Below, one piece after another: positions 33,553 through 44,603 of a stretch of DNA of 64,000 nt (positions within the stretch are counted from its first letter, which is position 1; every line of letters begins with the position of its first letter). The translations under genes were made by a program, and so were the position numbers. The DNA lies in assembly GCA_947258875.1 (NCBI GenBank), contig CAMYKB010000005.1, positions 52,608 through 116,607 of the forward strand, read 5' to 3'. Under the pieces are notes generated by a model. The model ran no database searches. It was given only the letters and a program-made list of their open reading frames with translations, and was not told the origin of the DNA. This DNA comes from an uncultured Gammaproteobacteria bacterium (GTDB lineage: Bacteria; Pseudomonadota; Gammaproteobacteria; CAMYKB01).

Positions 33553-34611
33553 GTGTCTGTCAAGTTACCGCCCGAATGGGCTCCCCAATCGGCTATTGCT
33601 CTGGTGTGGCCACATGCCAACACAGACTGGGCTGATGATCTCACCGCAGCAGAACAGGCCTATATCGAATTTAGCAGACAGATCACCCGGTATCAGCGGC
33701 TGGTAGTTGTCTGCTACGACACTGCACACCGCGCTCATGTGCAACAGCTGCTCAGCAACGCAAACATCAGCCAGCATCGCGTGGTGCTCACGACAGCCCC
33801 CTCTGACGATACCTGGTTGCGGGATACGGGACCGTTAACCGCGCTGGTGGATAATAAGCCACTGTTACTTGATTTTCAGTTTAATGGCTGGGGAAACCGC
33901 TACGAGTATGCCCTTGACAACCGCATCACCCGCACACTTTATGAGCAGGGCATTTTCCCTAATGTGCAGATTGAGTCTGATGATCTGGTGCTGGAAGGCG
34001 GCAGTATCGAAACCGATGGTGAAGGCACATTATTAACCACCAGCCGCTGCCTGCTCGCTGGCACACGCAACCCGGCGATGGACCGTGACGACATGCAGGC
34101 GAAGCTGACTGTACGTTTTGGAATCAAACGAATTCTCTGGCTGGAATCAGGCTACCTGGCAGGCGATGATACCGACGGACATATCGACAACCTCGCACGC
34201 TTTTGTAATCCCTGGACGATTGCCTATACGGCATGCAATGACGCGAACGATGAGCATTATGTGCCACTGAAAGCCATGCACGAGGAATTGACGACGTTCA
34301 GGGATGATCAAGACAACCCCTACACCCTGGTCGCACTGCCCATCCCGGCAGCTGTGTACAATAGCGACGGCCAACGACTACCCGCCAGCTATGCCAATTT
34401 TCTGATTATCAACGGCGCGGTACTTGTACCGGTGTTTAAAGACCCAGCAGATCAGATCGCACTGGATCGCTTACAATCCATATTCACGGACCGCGAAGTC
34501 AGCGGCATTGATTGCCGTCACATCGTCAAGCAATATGGCGGCCTGCACTGTCTGAGTATGCAACTGCCAGCAGGCGTATTGTCCACCCAATGCGCTAACC
34601 TGCATAAATGA
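33553..34611 (+). CDS. aguA: Agmatine deiminase (PAD family)
   Basis: DDTWLRDTGPLTAL, GGSIETDGEGTLLTT, DDTDGHIDNLARF; followed by aguB. Confidence 0.92.
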   Translation: MSVKLPPEWAPQSAIALVWPHANTDWADDLTAAEQAYIEFSRQITRYQRLVVVCYDTAHRAHVQQLLSNANISQHRVVLTTAPSDDTWLRDTGPLTALVDNKPLLLDFQFNGWGNRYEYALDNRITRTLYEQGIFPNVQIESDDLVLEGGSIETDGEGTLLTTSRCLLAGTRNPAMDRDDMQAKLTVRFGIKRILWLESGYLAGDDTDGHIDNLARFCNPWTIAYTACNDANDEHYVPLKAMHEELTTFRDDQDNPYTLVALPIPAAVYNSDGQRLPASYANFLIINGAVLVPVFKDPADQIALDRLQSIFTDREVSGIDCRHIVKQYGGLHCLSMQLPAGVLSTQCANLHK

Positions 34612-34620
34612 GCACACATT

Positions 34621-35514
34621 ATGAAAGTCGGACTCGTTCAGCAAACCAATAGCAACGACTACCAGCAAAACCTCGACATGAGTTTGCAAGGTAGCCGTGA
34701 GGCGGCAAAACAGGGTGCACAGCTCGTCTTGCTCCAGGAGCTGCATACCAGCCTGTATTTCTGCCAACGTGAAGACCCTCAGCTGTTTGACCTGGCGGAA
34801 ACCATTCCCGGCCCAACCTGCGAATTATTAGGCGAACTCGCACGGGAACTGAGCATTGTTCTCGTAGGTTCAATATTTGAAAAACGCGCAGCCGGTTTGT
34901 ATCACAATACTGCCGTCGTATTCGATAGCGATGGCAGCCTGGCCGGCAAATACCGCAAAATGCACATCCCGGATGATCCCGGTTATTACGAAAAATATTA
35001 TTTCACACCGGGTGACGCCTCCGAAAGTGGTGGTTTCAAACCTATTAAGACATCACTGGGCAAAGTCGGTGTGCTGGTATGCTGGGATCAATGGTTTCCG
35101 GAAGCCGCACGGCTGATGGCTCTGGCGAGTGCCGATTTATTACTCTATCCCACCGCGATCGGTTGGGACCCTGAAGATCCAGAAGACGAGCAACAGCGCC
35201 AATGCGATGCATGGATAACAAGCCAGCGTGCACATGCCATCGCCAATGGACTCCCGGTATTAAGCTGTAACCGTGTCGGTTTAGAAAACGACCCTACAGG
35301 TGCAACCCAGGGTCACCAGTTCTGGGGTTCAAGTTTTGTCTGCGGCCCCCAGGGCGAGATGCTTGCTCAGGCACCCATTGATCAACCCACTGTACTGGTG
35401 ACCGATATTGACTTGCAACGCAGCGAAGAGATACGTCGCACCTGGCCGTACCTACGCGACCGGCGTATCGATGCCTATACCGACCTCACTCAACGCTATC
35501 GAGACGAGAAATAA
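34621..35514 (+). CDS. aguB: N-carbamoylputrescine amidohydrolase
   Basis: Nitrilase family: LLQELHTSLYF, KYRKMHIPDDPGYYEKYYFTPGD, VLVCWDQWFPEAARLMAL. Confidence 0.93.
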   Translation: MKVGLVQQTNSNDYQQNLDMSLQGSREAAKQGAQLVLLQELHTSLYFCQREDPQLFDLAETIPGPTCELLGELARELSIVLVGSIFEKRAAGLYHNTAVVFDSDGSLAGKYRKMHIPDDPGYYEKYYFTPGDASESGGFKPIKTSLGKVGVLVCWDQWFPEAARLMALASADLLLYPTAIGWDPEDPEDEQQRQCDAWITSQRAHAIANGLPVLSCNRVGLENDPTGATQGHQFWGSSFVCGPQGEMLAQAPIDQPTVLVTDIDLQRSEEIRRTWPYLRDRRIDAYTDLTQRYRDEK

Positions 35515-35543
35515 ACGTCTGCCACAGGCTATCGGCACATCTA

Positions 35544-36042
35544 TGGCTGCGAAATATCTGAATGAGCTCTCTGCGCTAGTAAAGCGTATTAGCAACGGCC
35601 AAGACTTCAATGTGAACCTTGAGTGCAAACATTTTTCCAGTGGTGCCGCTCTCTATGCTGATGAAAGAATATGCATTTCCCTGACGCCCGCAGGCTTTGC
35701 AGTCAAGTTGGCGGAATCTTCGAGGAATGAACTGCTGACTCACCACCGGGGCAAACCATTCCGCTATTTTGCTAAAGGCCCCATAAGAAAGGATATTGAT
35801 ACCCGAACAATACGGCGAGATCAAGCGAGTTTACATCTCGCCCGTAGCGAGGGGTAAAAGCATCGGCGAGCAGACCATGAGTACATTGGAGGCGCGACTT
35901 ATAGATTGCGGCATCAGCACCTCCAGATAGGAGACTGGCACTTTACCTGAAATACGGCTATAAAATAATCAATCCGTTCGGTGAATATGAAGAGGATCCT
36001 TACAGTATTTTCATGGAAAAAGGCTGGCGGATAGTTGAATGA
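35544..36042 (+). pseudogene. Remnants: TfoX N-terminal-domain-like fragment followed by decayed GNAT acetyltransferase
   Basis: MAAKYLNELSALVKRISNGQDFNVNLECKHFSSGAALYADERICISLTP... (TfoX_N-like) then, frameshifted, YGEIKRVYISPVARGKSIGEQTMSTLEARLIDCGISTSR*ETGTL / LYLKYGYKIINPFGEYEEDPYSIFMEKGW. Confidence 0.7.
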
Positions 36043-36172
36043 CGGGTCCACGTAAGCACAATCTTCCGTATTTCACTACAAATACACATAAAAACCTGGA
36101 TTATTCTTGCGTGGCTGCGACTCAGGCCTGGGTAGCACATCTGGCCCTGACACGCCCAATGGCAATAATAAT

Positions 36173-36186
36173 ATGATATATATCAA
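36173..36186. promoter_or_regulatory. FNR/Crp-family-like palindrome
   Basis: ATGATatatATCAA, 9/10 match to TTGATnnnnATCAA, ~70 nt upstream of ATG 36257. Confidence 0.5.
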
Positions 36187-36256
36187 TAATTTTTTACGGA
36201 AGTATGTAAAAGTTTAATGGAACCATTACATCCAACGACACGAAGAAGGAACAGAT

Positions 36257-37006
36257 ATGAGCTGTACATATTGTGAGAAAGAAAGTGCGCGTGTGCAAGC
36301 CTTCAAGTCAATCTGGGCCAACGATATCAATGATGTATTTGCAGATGTTGCCAATTATTACGACCGCATAAATAATTTTGCCAGTCTCGGCTTGCTCAAT
36401 CGTATACGCCAGCAATTTCTCTCCACCATTGAAGTACGACCCGATCACAAAGTTCTTGATGTATGCGCCGGTACAAACGTTATTGGTATCGACTTACTAA
36501 AGAAGCAGCCGGATATCGATGTCTATGCTGTAGACAGAAGCGCCGCGATGCAGGATGTCGGTAGAAACCGCGCAAAACAGCATGGTTTCGAAATCAACGG
36601 TTTTATCTGTGATGTTCACAAATTGCCATTCCCTGATAACTATTTTGATGTGGTAACGCTACAGTATGCGACACGCCACTTGCGTGTGATGGATGTGTTT
36701 TCTGAAATCAACCGAGTACTTAAACCGGGTGGGAATTTTTATCACTGCGATATGCTAAGACCAGCCAACAAAATAATAGAGCATGGTTACTACATATATC
36801 TGAGAGCCAGCCTGGCTTTTCTTTCCTGGGCATTCCGCAGTGGATCGGCAGCCGTGAAGTGTCAGGATTACTTCATTGATGCCATTCGTATGTTTTACTC
36901 GACAGATGAACTCTCAAATCTACTAACGGAATTGGGCTTCGCTGACGTCACTGGTAATTCTGTACTGGGGGGTACCGTGGCATTCCATAAGGCATGCAAG
37001 GTATAG
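36257..37006 (+). CDS. Class I SAM-dependent methyltransferase, UbiE-like
   Basis: VLDVCAGTNVIGIDLL; LPFPDNYFDVVTLQYATRHL; INRVLKPGG; N-terminal CTYC. Confidence 0.88.
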   Translation: MSCTYCEKESARVQAFKSIWANDINDVFADVANYYDRINNFASLGLLNRIRQQFLSTIEVRPDHKVLDVCAGTNVIGIDLLKKQPDIDVYAVDRSAAMQDVGRNRAKQHGFEINGFICDVHKLPFPDNYFDVVTLQYATRHLRVMDVFSEINRVLKPGGNFYHCDMLRPANKIIEHGYYIYLRASLAFLSWAFRSGSAAVKCQDYFIDAIRMFYSTDELSNLLTELGFADVTGNSVLGGTVAFHKACKV

Positions 37007-37113
37007 CCTCTTTGTTTGTTTGCGCTAAAAGTACAACCCTCATCACATAGCGCGTATGGCACAACGGCCACTAAATAATAGGTCCAGGAACCCTTAATAA
37101 GATGATTTGACAC

Positions 37114-37476
37114 ATGAATCTGTTCTCATTGGTATCCGCAATATTACTGGTCATACTATTGACCGCGTTTATGATAATGTTGCTTCTCGCAATCATTTTC
37201 AACATGAAAATAGGCGCGAAATACCGAACAGTTCTCGCCAGAAAACTCCATGCATTGCGAATGGGTAGTATGTTGACTGCTCTGGGCATTGATGCCGAGG
37301 TCTACTTGCATAGCATCAAAATCAGCGATATTCACAGGCAAATGGAACGCTGTTCGGCATGTGATAATACAGCCCAGTGCGATGAAAAATTGTCTAATAA
37401 TAATGTTGATAGCGATGATATTGACTTCTGTAGCAACAAGGAATCTTTTAAGAGCATGCTTAACAAAACCATCTAA
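37114..37476 (+). CDS. DUF6455-like small membrane-anchored Cys-containing protein
   Basis: N-terminal TM; LRMGSMLTALGIDAEVYLHSIKISDIHRQMERCSACDNTAQCDEKL...DFCSNKESF. Confidence 0.7.
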   Translation: MNLFSLVSAILLVILLTAFMIMLLLAIIFNMKIGAKYRTVLARKLHALRMGSMLTALGIDAEVYLHSIKISDIHRQMERCSACDNTAQCDEKLSNNNVDSDDIDFCSNKESFKSMLNKTI

Positions 37477-37914
37477 AACACAATAGAGTAATACACCGCC
37501 GAAATACTCAGGACACCACATCTCCTATTGTGTTATACCCCACTGAGTGACACAGACAACCTTTCGCAAGGTTCTGTGTCGACATCATGGTTGTAGAATA
37601 TCCAGGATCATGCCAGGCAACAGGTATTTTACTTCTACGGCATGCTAGAGATGGCAGCATGCAAAGATCCGAGGTAGTGCGATTGCCCAATCGAGCAGGC
37701 GCACCGCTCAATACCGGGCTCTATCGTCACAGCCTGCAGACTCATAAAAACGCCATGTGGATATCCACTACACTGCATCTGCAGGCCATACTACATCACC
37801 ACATAATCGGGTAAAATCGCACCCACATATAATAATGATATGCTGCGATAGCATAATAGCTCTTTAAATTTGCCTGCTCGCCAAGAAAAGCCGTATAAAC
37901 ATTCATGATGAATA

Positions 37915-40206
37915 ATGAAAAAAATAACCCATATTGATCGGGCCTTGACTGGAAACAATCCGGAGGAGAGGCACCCGCATCGGCTTGCCGCGATCATGTT
38001 CACTGACGTGGTCGGCTATTCGCGCTGGATGAATGAGGACGAGGCACAGGCCATTCGCCTGGTTGAACAACACCGCAAGCAACTGATTCCTCTGATTGAA
38101 GCCCATGGGGGCACGCTGATCGATGCTGTAGGCGACTCCCTGTTTGCCTGTTTCGACAGCGCTATTGAAGCAGCGAGCGCAGCCATCGATATGCAACGGG
38201 CGATGGACCAGTTCAGCCTGAAGCACAACCCGGGCAACCGTCACTTCCAGATCCGTATCGGCATCCATGTAGGCGATATCGTCATAAAGAACAAACGCGC
38301 CTTTGGTGATGGGGTCAACATTGCCGCACGCATTGAACCACTGGCCCGCCCTGGCGGCATATGTGTTACCCAAACCGTATTCGACCTCATCCGCGATAAG
38401 GTGGGGGCAGCTTGCCTGCCTATGGGCCAACGTAATCTGAAAAACATACCGGAACCCGTTAACCTATTCCAGCTCATCCACGAACCCACAGCGATAGAGC
38501 GCTTGGGTGAATCACTACTGAACCGCCTACCTTCGCTGAGCCTCTTACTCAACCATCTTGTGCTAAACCGTAAAGCGCTTAGAAGCGGACTGATTATTGT
38601 TGGCTTAGCATTGGTAATTCCATTGGTATTGCACTATTCGAAAAAGCCAACCATACAGCCTACGACGACACAGTATTACAATATAGAATTGCGTGATTTT
38701 AAAAATCTCAGCGATAGCACCAAGACTTACCTCAGCCAAGGTATTACTGATGTTATCGGCTCTCAATTAACAAACATTCCGCGTCTGTATCTTGTTGGTG
38801 CGCAAATGGCTACTGACGCACCACTGCGCCTTGAAGGTAGCATCCAGCATGACCGGGATCGCCTGCGTATTACGTACCGTCTGGTTCGTAACAAAGACCA
38901 GGTGCAGCTGGGTGCCGGCGTAGTAGATGGGATGACAAGTAACATCTTCAAACTACAGGATAAAGCCGCCAGTAAAATAGCCGCCATGCTGGGAGACATA
39001 CTAAGTATCGAAACAGCACATGCTAGACCTGTTAAACTGACACACGATGTAACGGCCTATGATTATTACCTGCAGGGCCACGGCTACTTAAGACAGCCCA
39101 AAAACCAAGCGACGTTAGCTAACGCGGTCGAGTTATTTACACGCGCCTTGAGTCTGGACCCTGAGTTTGCCCGCGCATACGCCGGACTATGCGTAGCAAA
39201 CGTACAATCTCATATTCTTGGCCACGACCCTGCCTACATCAAACAGGCGGAATCAGACTGCCATCAGGCACTGGGGCTGGATAATAAACTCACCGCGGTA
39301 CACACCGCACTGGGTGAGCTCTATCTAGAGACGGGAAAATATAATGATGCCATTACACATCTTAATAAAGCCATATCCTTCAATCAGAAGGATTTTGATG
39401 CCTACCATTCGTTGGCCTTTGCGTATTCGAAATTGAAGCAGCCGCAGCAAGCCGAAGCCACGTTCCAGAAAGCAATCCAACACCATCCCGGCTACTTCAT
39501 GAATTATCAGATGCTGGGCATATACTTGTTCTATGAAGGCCGTTTACAGGAATCTGCACGGGCTTTTCAAACAACAACCGAGCTAGCGCCTTCCTATGCC
39601 TATGCGCACAGTAATTATGGAGTAACACAATTTCTACTAGGAGATTTCGATCAGGCACTCTCAGCCTATCAAAAATCATTGTCAATTAATAAAAATGAAC
39701 TCGCATACACTAACCTCGCCAAGCTGTATTATTATCAGAGAGATTTCAGCAAGGCCAAAGACCATTATCTCAAGGCACTTGATATCACGCCACGTTATCA
39801 TATTGCTTGGCGCGGCCTCGCTGAAGCATATTCACAACTGGAAAATTCCGTAGAAGAAAGCAAAGATGCTTACATATATGCTTTGAAATATGCAGAGGAG
39901 CGATTAGAGGTTAACGCCCAGGACTCAGAGGCGCTACTGACACTCGCAGCAGCCAGTAGCAAACTTGGAGATACAATAGAGGCCAGCACCGCTATTGCGA
40001 AGCTATTGGCATTGGTACCGGAAGATCCAGAAACTCAGTTTGAGATCGCCCTTATATGGAAAAACATGGGCCAGAAACAACGCTCGCTGAAGGCGCTGGA
40101 GAAGGCTCTCCGGCTGGGATTATCAACTGACCTGTTCAAATTAGCTCCGGATCTGGATGACATCCGAAATGAACCGGGCTTTAGAGCACTACTCGATACC
40201 GGCTAA
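37915..40206 (+). CDS. Class III adenylate/guanylate cyclase with TM segment and TPR repeats
   Basis: MFTDVVGYSRWMNEDEAQAI, GGTLIDAVGDSLFACF, GDGVNIAARIEPLARPGGICVT; C-terminal TPR units. Confidence 0.93.
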   Translation: MKKITHIDRALTGNNPEERHPHRLAAIMFTDVVGYSRWMNEDEAQAIRLVEQHRKQLIPLIEAHGGTLIDAVGDSLFACFDSAIEAASAAIDMQRAMDQFSLKHNPGNRHFQIRIGIHVGDIVIKNKRAFGDGVNIAARIEPLARPGGICVTQTVFDLIRDKVGAACLPMGQRNLKNIPEPVNLFQLIHEPTAIERLGESLLNRLPSLSLLLNHLVLNRKALRSGLIIVGLALVIPLVLHYSKKPTIQPTTTQYYNIELRDFKNLSDSTKTYLSQGITDVIGSQLTNIPRLYLVGAQMATDAPLRLEGSIQHDRDRLRITYRLVRNKDQVQLGAGVVDGMTSNIFKLQDKAASKIAAMLGDILSIETAHARPVKLTHDVTAYDYYLQGHGYLRQPKNQATLANAVELFTRALSLDPEFARAYAGLCVANVQSHILGHDPAYIKQAESDCHQALGLDNKLTAVHTALGELYLETGKYNDAITHLNKAISFNQKDFDAYHSLAFAYSKLKQPQQAEATFQKAIQHHPGYFMNYQMLGIYLFYEGRLQESARAFQTTTELAPSYAYAHSNYGVTQFLLGDFDQALSAYQKSLSINKNELAYTNLAKLYYYQRDFSKAKDHYLKALDITPRYHIAWRGLAEAYSQLENSVEESKDAYIYALKYAEERLEVNAQDSEALLTLAAASSKLGDTIEASTAIAKLLALVPEDPETQFEIALIWKNMGQKQRSLKALEKALRLGLSTDLFKLAPDLDDIRNEPGFRALLDTG

Positions 40207-40308
40207 GGCACCATGTCACTGCGACAACTGAAACCTCAGTCGTAAATATCTTTAAATACATCCACCAGACTAACTATAACTGCCCACTATTCTTGTTCGG
40301 GAATCACT

Positions 40309-42696
40309 ATGAGCGGAAAACTCTACAATCTTATCTTTAAAGGCGAAGTCACAGATCAGTACACTGTCGCACAGGTTAAAGATAATTTCGCTGAAAGTTT
40401 CAAAAAAGATCCCGCAACGCTTGAGCCACTGTTTTCAGGCGTACCTTGCACGCTTGTAAAGAACTTGGATCGGGAAAGAGCGGAAAAGCAGGCGATGCTG
40501 ATGAAACGTCTCGGGGCCATCGTTCATGTAATACAAGCAGATGATATCTCTGCTGTTCCCGCCAGTGGGCAGACAAAATATAAACCCAAATCATCTGCGT
40601 CAGAAAAGCCGGAAGCCAATCTTTCTAGTCAGCATGCAGAGTTACCATATAAAGAAAACCACAGAAAAGAAAAAAATGAAAGTCTAATCGCAGGCGCGAT
40701 CGAGCAACAAAAATCAAAAGCCACTAATGAAAAAATCAACAAGAGAAGCTGGCTCCGGTATCGTTTCGACACCTTCATGGCAAAAGGCGGTGCTTCGATA
40801 TTTAAGGCCCTGACGGTTACATTTCTAATCATATTTATCAGTATTGCAGCAACCAGAGGACTATTTCTGTTGTTTTTCCCTGAAGCGGCACTACAGTACG
40901 AGAATTCAGGATTTTTCGCTAATTTATATATTACGTTTCTGCAGCTAACCGACCCCGGCAATATGGCACAGGATATTCAATCTTCACCATGGTACAAGGT
41001 ATTTGCCGTGCTGGCAGGTCTTGCCGGTATCATTATGCTGTCAGCACTGATCGCGTTTATCACCACGAGCATGGATCAAAAAATCAATGAACTCAAACGT
41101 GGTCACTCAAAAGTCATAGAAAATAACCACACCCTGATTTTAGGCTGGAATGAACAACGCATCGTCGAAATTATCCGGGAGCTCATTCTCGCAAATGAAA
41201 GTGAGGATGATGCCTGTGTTGTTATCCTTGCTGATAAAGATAAGGAAGAAATGGACGATGCATTAAGACTTAGCATCCCCAACTCCAAGACAACCCGGCT
41301 GGTCACGCGGAGCGGGAATGTATCGACGATAGCTAATCTAGATATGGTATCAATCGAGAGATGCAAATCAGTTATCATACTGGCGGATTGCGAAGATACC
41401 GACAGTGCAGCTAAAAAAGCGAGCAGTGACGCAAAGGCCATTCAAACCGTGCTTGCAACCACAGGTAAGGGGCCGGATGATGAAGACTTCAACATCGTCG
41501 TGGAAATATTTAACCCAACCCATCGCGAAATCGTTAAATCAACCTTCCCCGAACACGTCGTTACCGTCAACACCAGCGACATCCTCGCCAAATTATTGGT
41601 CCAGACCTCTCGCTCTATTGGCTTGTCCGTTGTTTATAACGAAATTCTGTCTTTTGACGGCTGTGAAATGTATTTCCACACGGATGATTGGGGAGAGATT
41701 AATTTCGGTCAGCTGGGTTACCATTTCTCCGACGGTGTACCAATGGGTGTCCGCCAGGCGGACGGCGGCCTCATCATGAACCCCGAGGTCACATATAAAA
41801 TGAGGGACGGTGACGATATATTAATCGTGGCCGATGATGATTCAACTATTGAATATCAATCAGAAGTTGTAGCAATACCTGACAATTATGAGCTGGCTGG
41901 CGGCCGGCTTCCCCAACGAATCGAGCGTGAGTTGGTACTCGGTTGGAATCATAAGTCAGCAATTATCTTGCGGGAGTTCGCCGATTACGTCGAAGAAGGT
42001 AGCGAAATTCATATTCTACTTAAAACTCCTTCTGACAACCAAAGAAAAGAAATAACCACACTCAATAATGACCTTGATGGGATAGATTTAAAATTGATTG
42101 AGAAAGACCGTCTCGACCGCGATGAATTAATGAAACTCAAACCCTTCAGCTATGACAATATTATTATTCTTGCCAGTAATGATGGTGAAACCGACAATAT
42201 CGATGCGCAACACGTAGACTCTGAGAATATTGTCGCGCTACTCCTCCTGAGAAGTATATTTAACGTGTATCCAGAAGAAAGCAAAAAAACAAAGCTAATC
42301 ACCGAAGTTCTGGACTCTCAGAATTACCCGCTCGTGGCGCGCGCTGGAGTCAAGGATGTCATCATATCAAACCGTCTTGTCAGCATGATCATGGCGCAAA
42401 TTTCAGAAAGTCGGGACATTCAAAAAGTGTATGACGACATTTTCCAGGAAGACGGTTCGGAAATATACCTTAAACCCGCCAAACTCTATTTCAAATCATT
42501 TCCCATTGATGTTTCATTTGCCGACATGATGGCCATTGCACAAAAACGTGAAGAAATATGTATTGGTGTAAAAATCAAAGCACTCGAATCGGATAATGAG
42601 CAGAATAACGGCGTGCAACTCATACCGGACAAAAATACCCGATTCGCGATGCAGGCCGATGATAACCTGGTGGTTTTGGCCGAAGATGAGCTATAA
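40309..42696 (+). CDS. CASTOR/POLLUX-like ion channel protein with extra N-terminal domain
   Basis: TM pair with DPGN pore-loop-like region, followed by ITTSMDQKINELKRGHSKVIENNHTLILGWNEQ RCK/TrkA-N-like tandem domains. Confidence 0.85.
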   Translation: MSGKLYNLIFKGEVTDQYTVAQVKDNFAESFKKDPATLEPLFSGVPCTLVKNLDRERAEKQAMLMKRLGAIVHVIQADDISAVPASGQTKYKPKSSASEKPEANLSSQHAELPYKENHRKEKNESLIAGAIEQQKSKATNEKINKRSWLRYRFDTFMAKGGASIFKALTVTFLIIFISIAATRGLFLLFFPEAALQYENSGFFANLYITFLQLTDPGNMAQDIQSSPWYKVFAVLAGLAGIIMLSALIAFITTSMDQKINELKRGHSKVIENNHTLILGWNEQRIVEIIRELILANESEDDACVVILADKDKEEMDDALRLSIPNSKTTRLVTRSGNVSTIANLDMVSIERCKSVIILADCEDTDSAAKKASSDAKAIQTVLATTGKGPDDEDFNIVVEIFNPTHREIVKSTFPEHVVTVNTSDILAKLLVQTSRSIGLSVVYNEILSFDGCEMYFHTDDWGEINFGQLGYHFSDGVPMGVRQADGGLIMNPEVTYKMRDGDDILIVADDDSTIEYQSEVVAIPDNYELAGGRLPQRIERELVLGWNHKSAIILREFADYVEEGSEIHILLKTPSDNQRKEITTLNNDLDGIDLKLIEKDRLDRDELMKLKPFSYDNIIILASNDGETDNIDAQHVDSENIVALLLLRSIFNVYPEESKKTKLITEVLDSQNYPLVARAGVKDVIISNRLVSMIMAQISESRDIQKVYDDIFQEDGSEIYLKPAKLYFKSFPIDVSFADMMAIAQKREEICIGVKIKALESDNEQNNGVQLIPDKNTRFAMQADDNLVVLAEDEL

Positions 42697-42819
42697 CATA
42701 AGCTTGCGAGGCGTCAATTTCATCCTGATAGCAAAAAAATCGACTCACTCAGAAAAGAATTTTATGCAAACTACTAAGCCCAGCAGCTGCGCGCTCCAGC
42801 TATCCGGAGATTTGCAGCA

Positions 42820-44120
<1,301 letters not shown>

Positions 44121-44124
<4 letters not shown>

Positions 44125-44603
44125 GTATCGTTATCCTTCGTTTGGGCATCCTGGCTTTCATCAAGCAGTTGCTTTAATTGTTCCTGTTCCGCCTCGCTCA
44201 GAGGTGTATCGCTGACAGTTTTACGACGACGCAACATAAGGATCATAAGTAACGCGCCACCGCCAAGTAATACAAACGGCCCGTACCACAGTAGATAGGT
44301 CTTGGGTTGGACCAGAGGTTTGTACAATACGAAATCGCCATAACGTGAATGCATAAAATCGAGCACCTCCCGGTCACTGGCTCCCTGCTCCAGCAACTTG
44401 ACGACTTCATCGCGCAGATCCTGAGCCAGCCCGGCATCAGAATCGGCCAGCGACTGGTTCTGGCACACCAGGCAGCGCAACTCGCCGAGCAATCCGTAGT
44501 AACGGTCTTGTAAGGCTGGATCGATCTCAGCTACTGATTTAGCACCAAGCCAGAGTGGCAAGGCCAACAAGCTGATCATTAGCCATAGTGAAAAGTGTTT
44601 CAA
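44121..44603 (-). CDS. ccmH: Cytochrome c maturation protein CcmH
   Basis: LRCLVCQNQSLADSDAGLAQDLRDEVVKLL signature. Confidence 0.96.

Noticed and set aside
35408-35543. 5' part of ORF 35408-35857 overlapping the end of aguB
   Set aside because: Out-of-frame overlap with a well-supported nitrilase-family gene; only the part from 35544 resembles a protein domain.
37587-37814. 75-aa ORF between the DUF6455-like gene and the cyclase gene
   Set aside because: No recognisable family and poor coding character.
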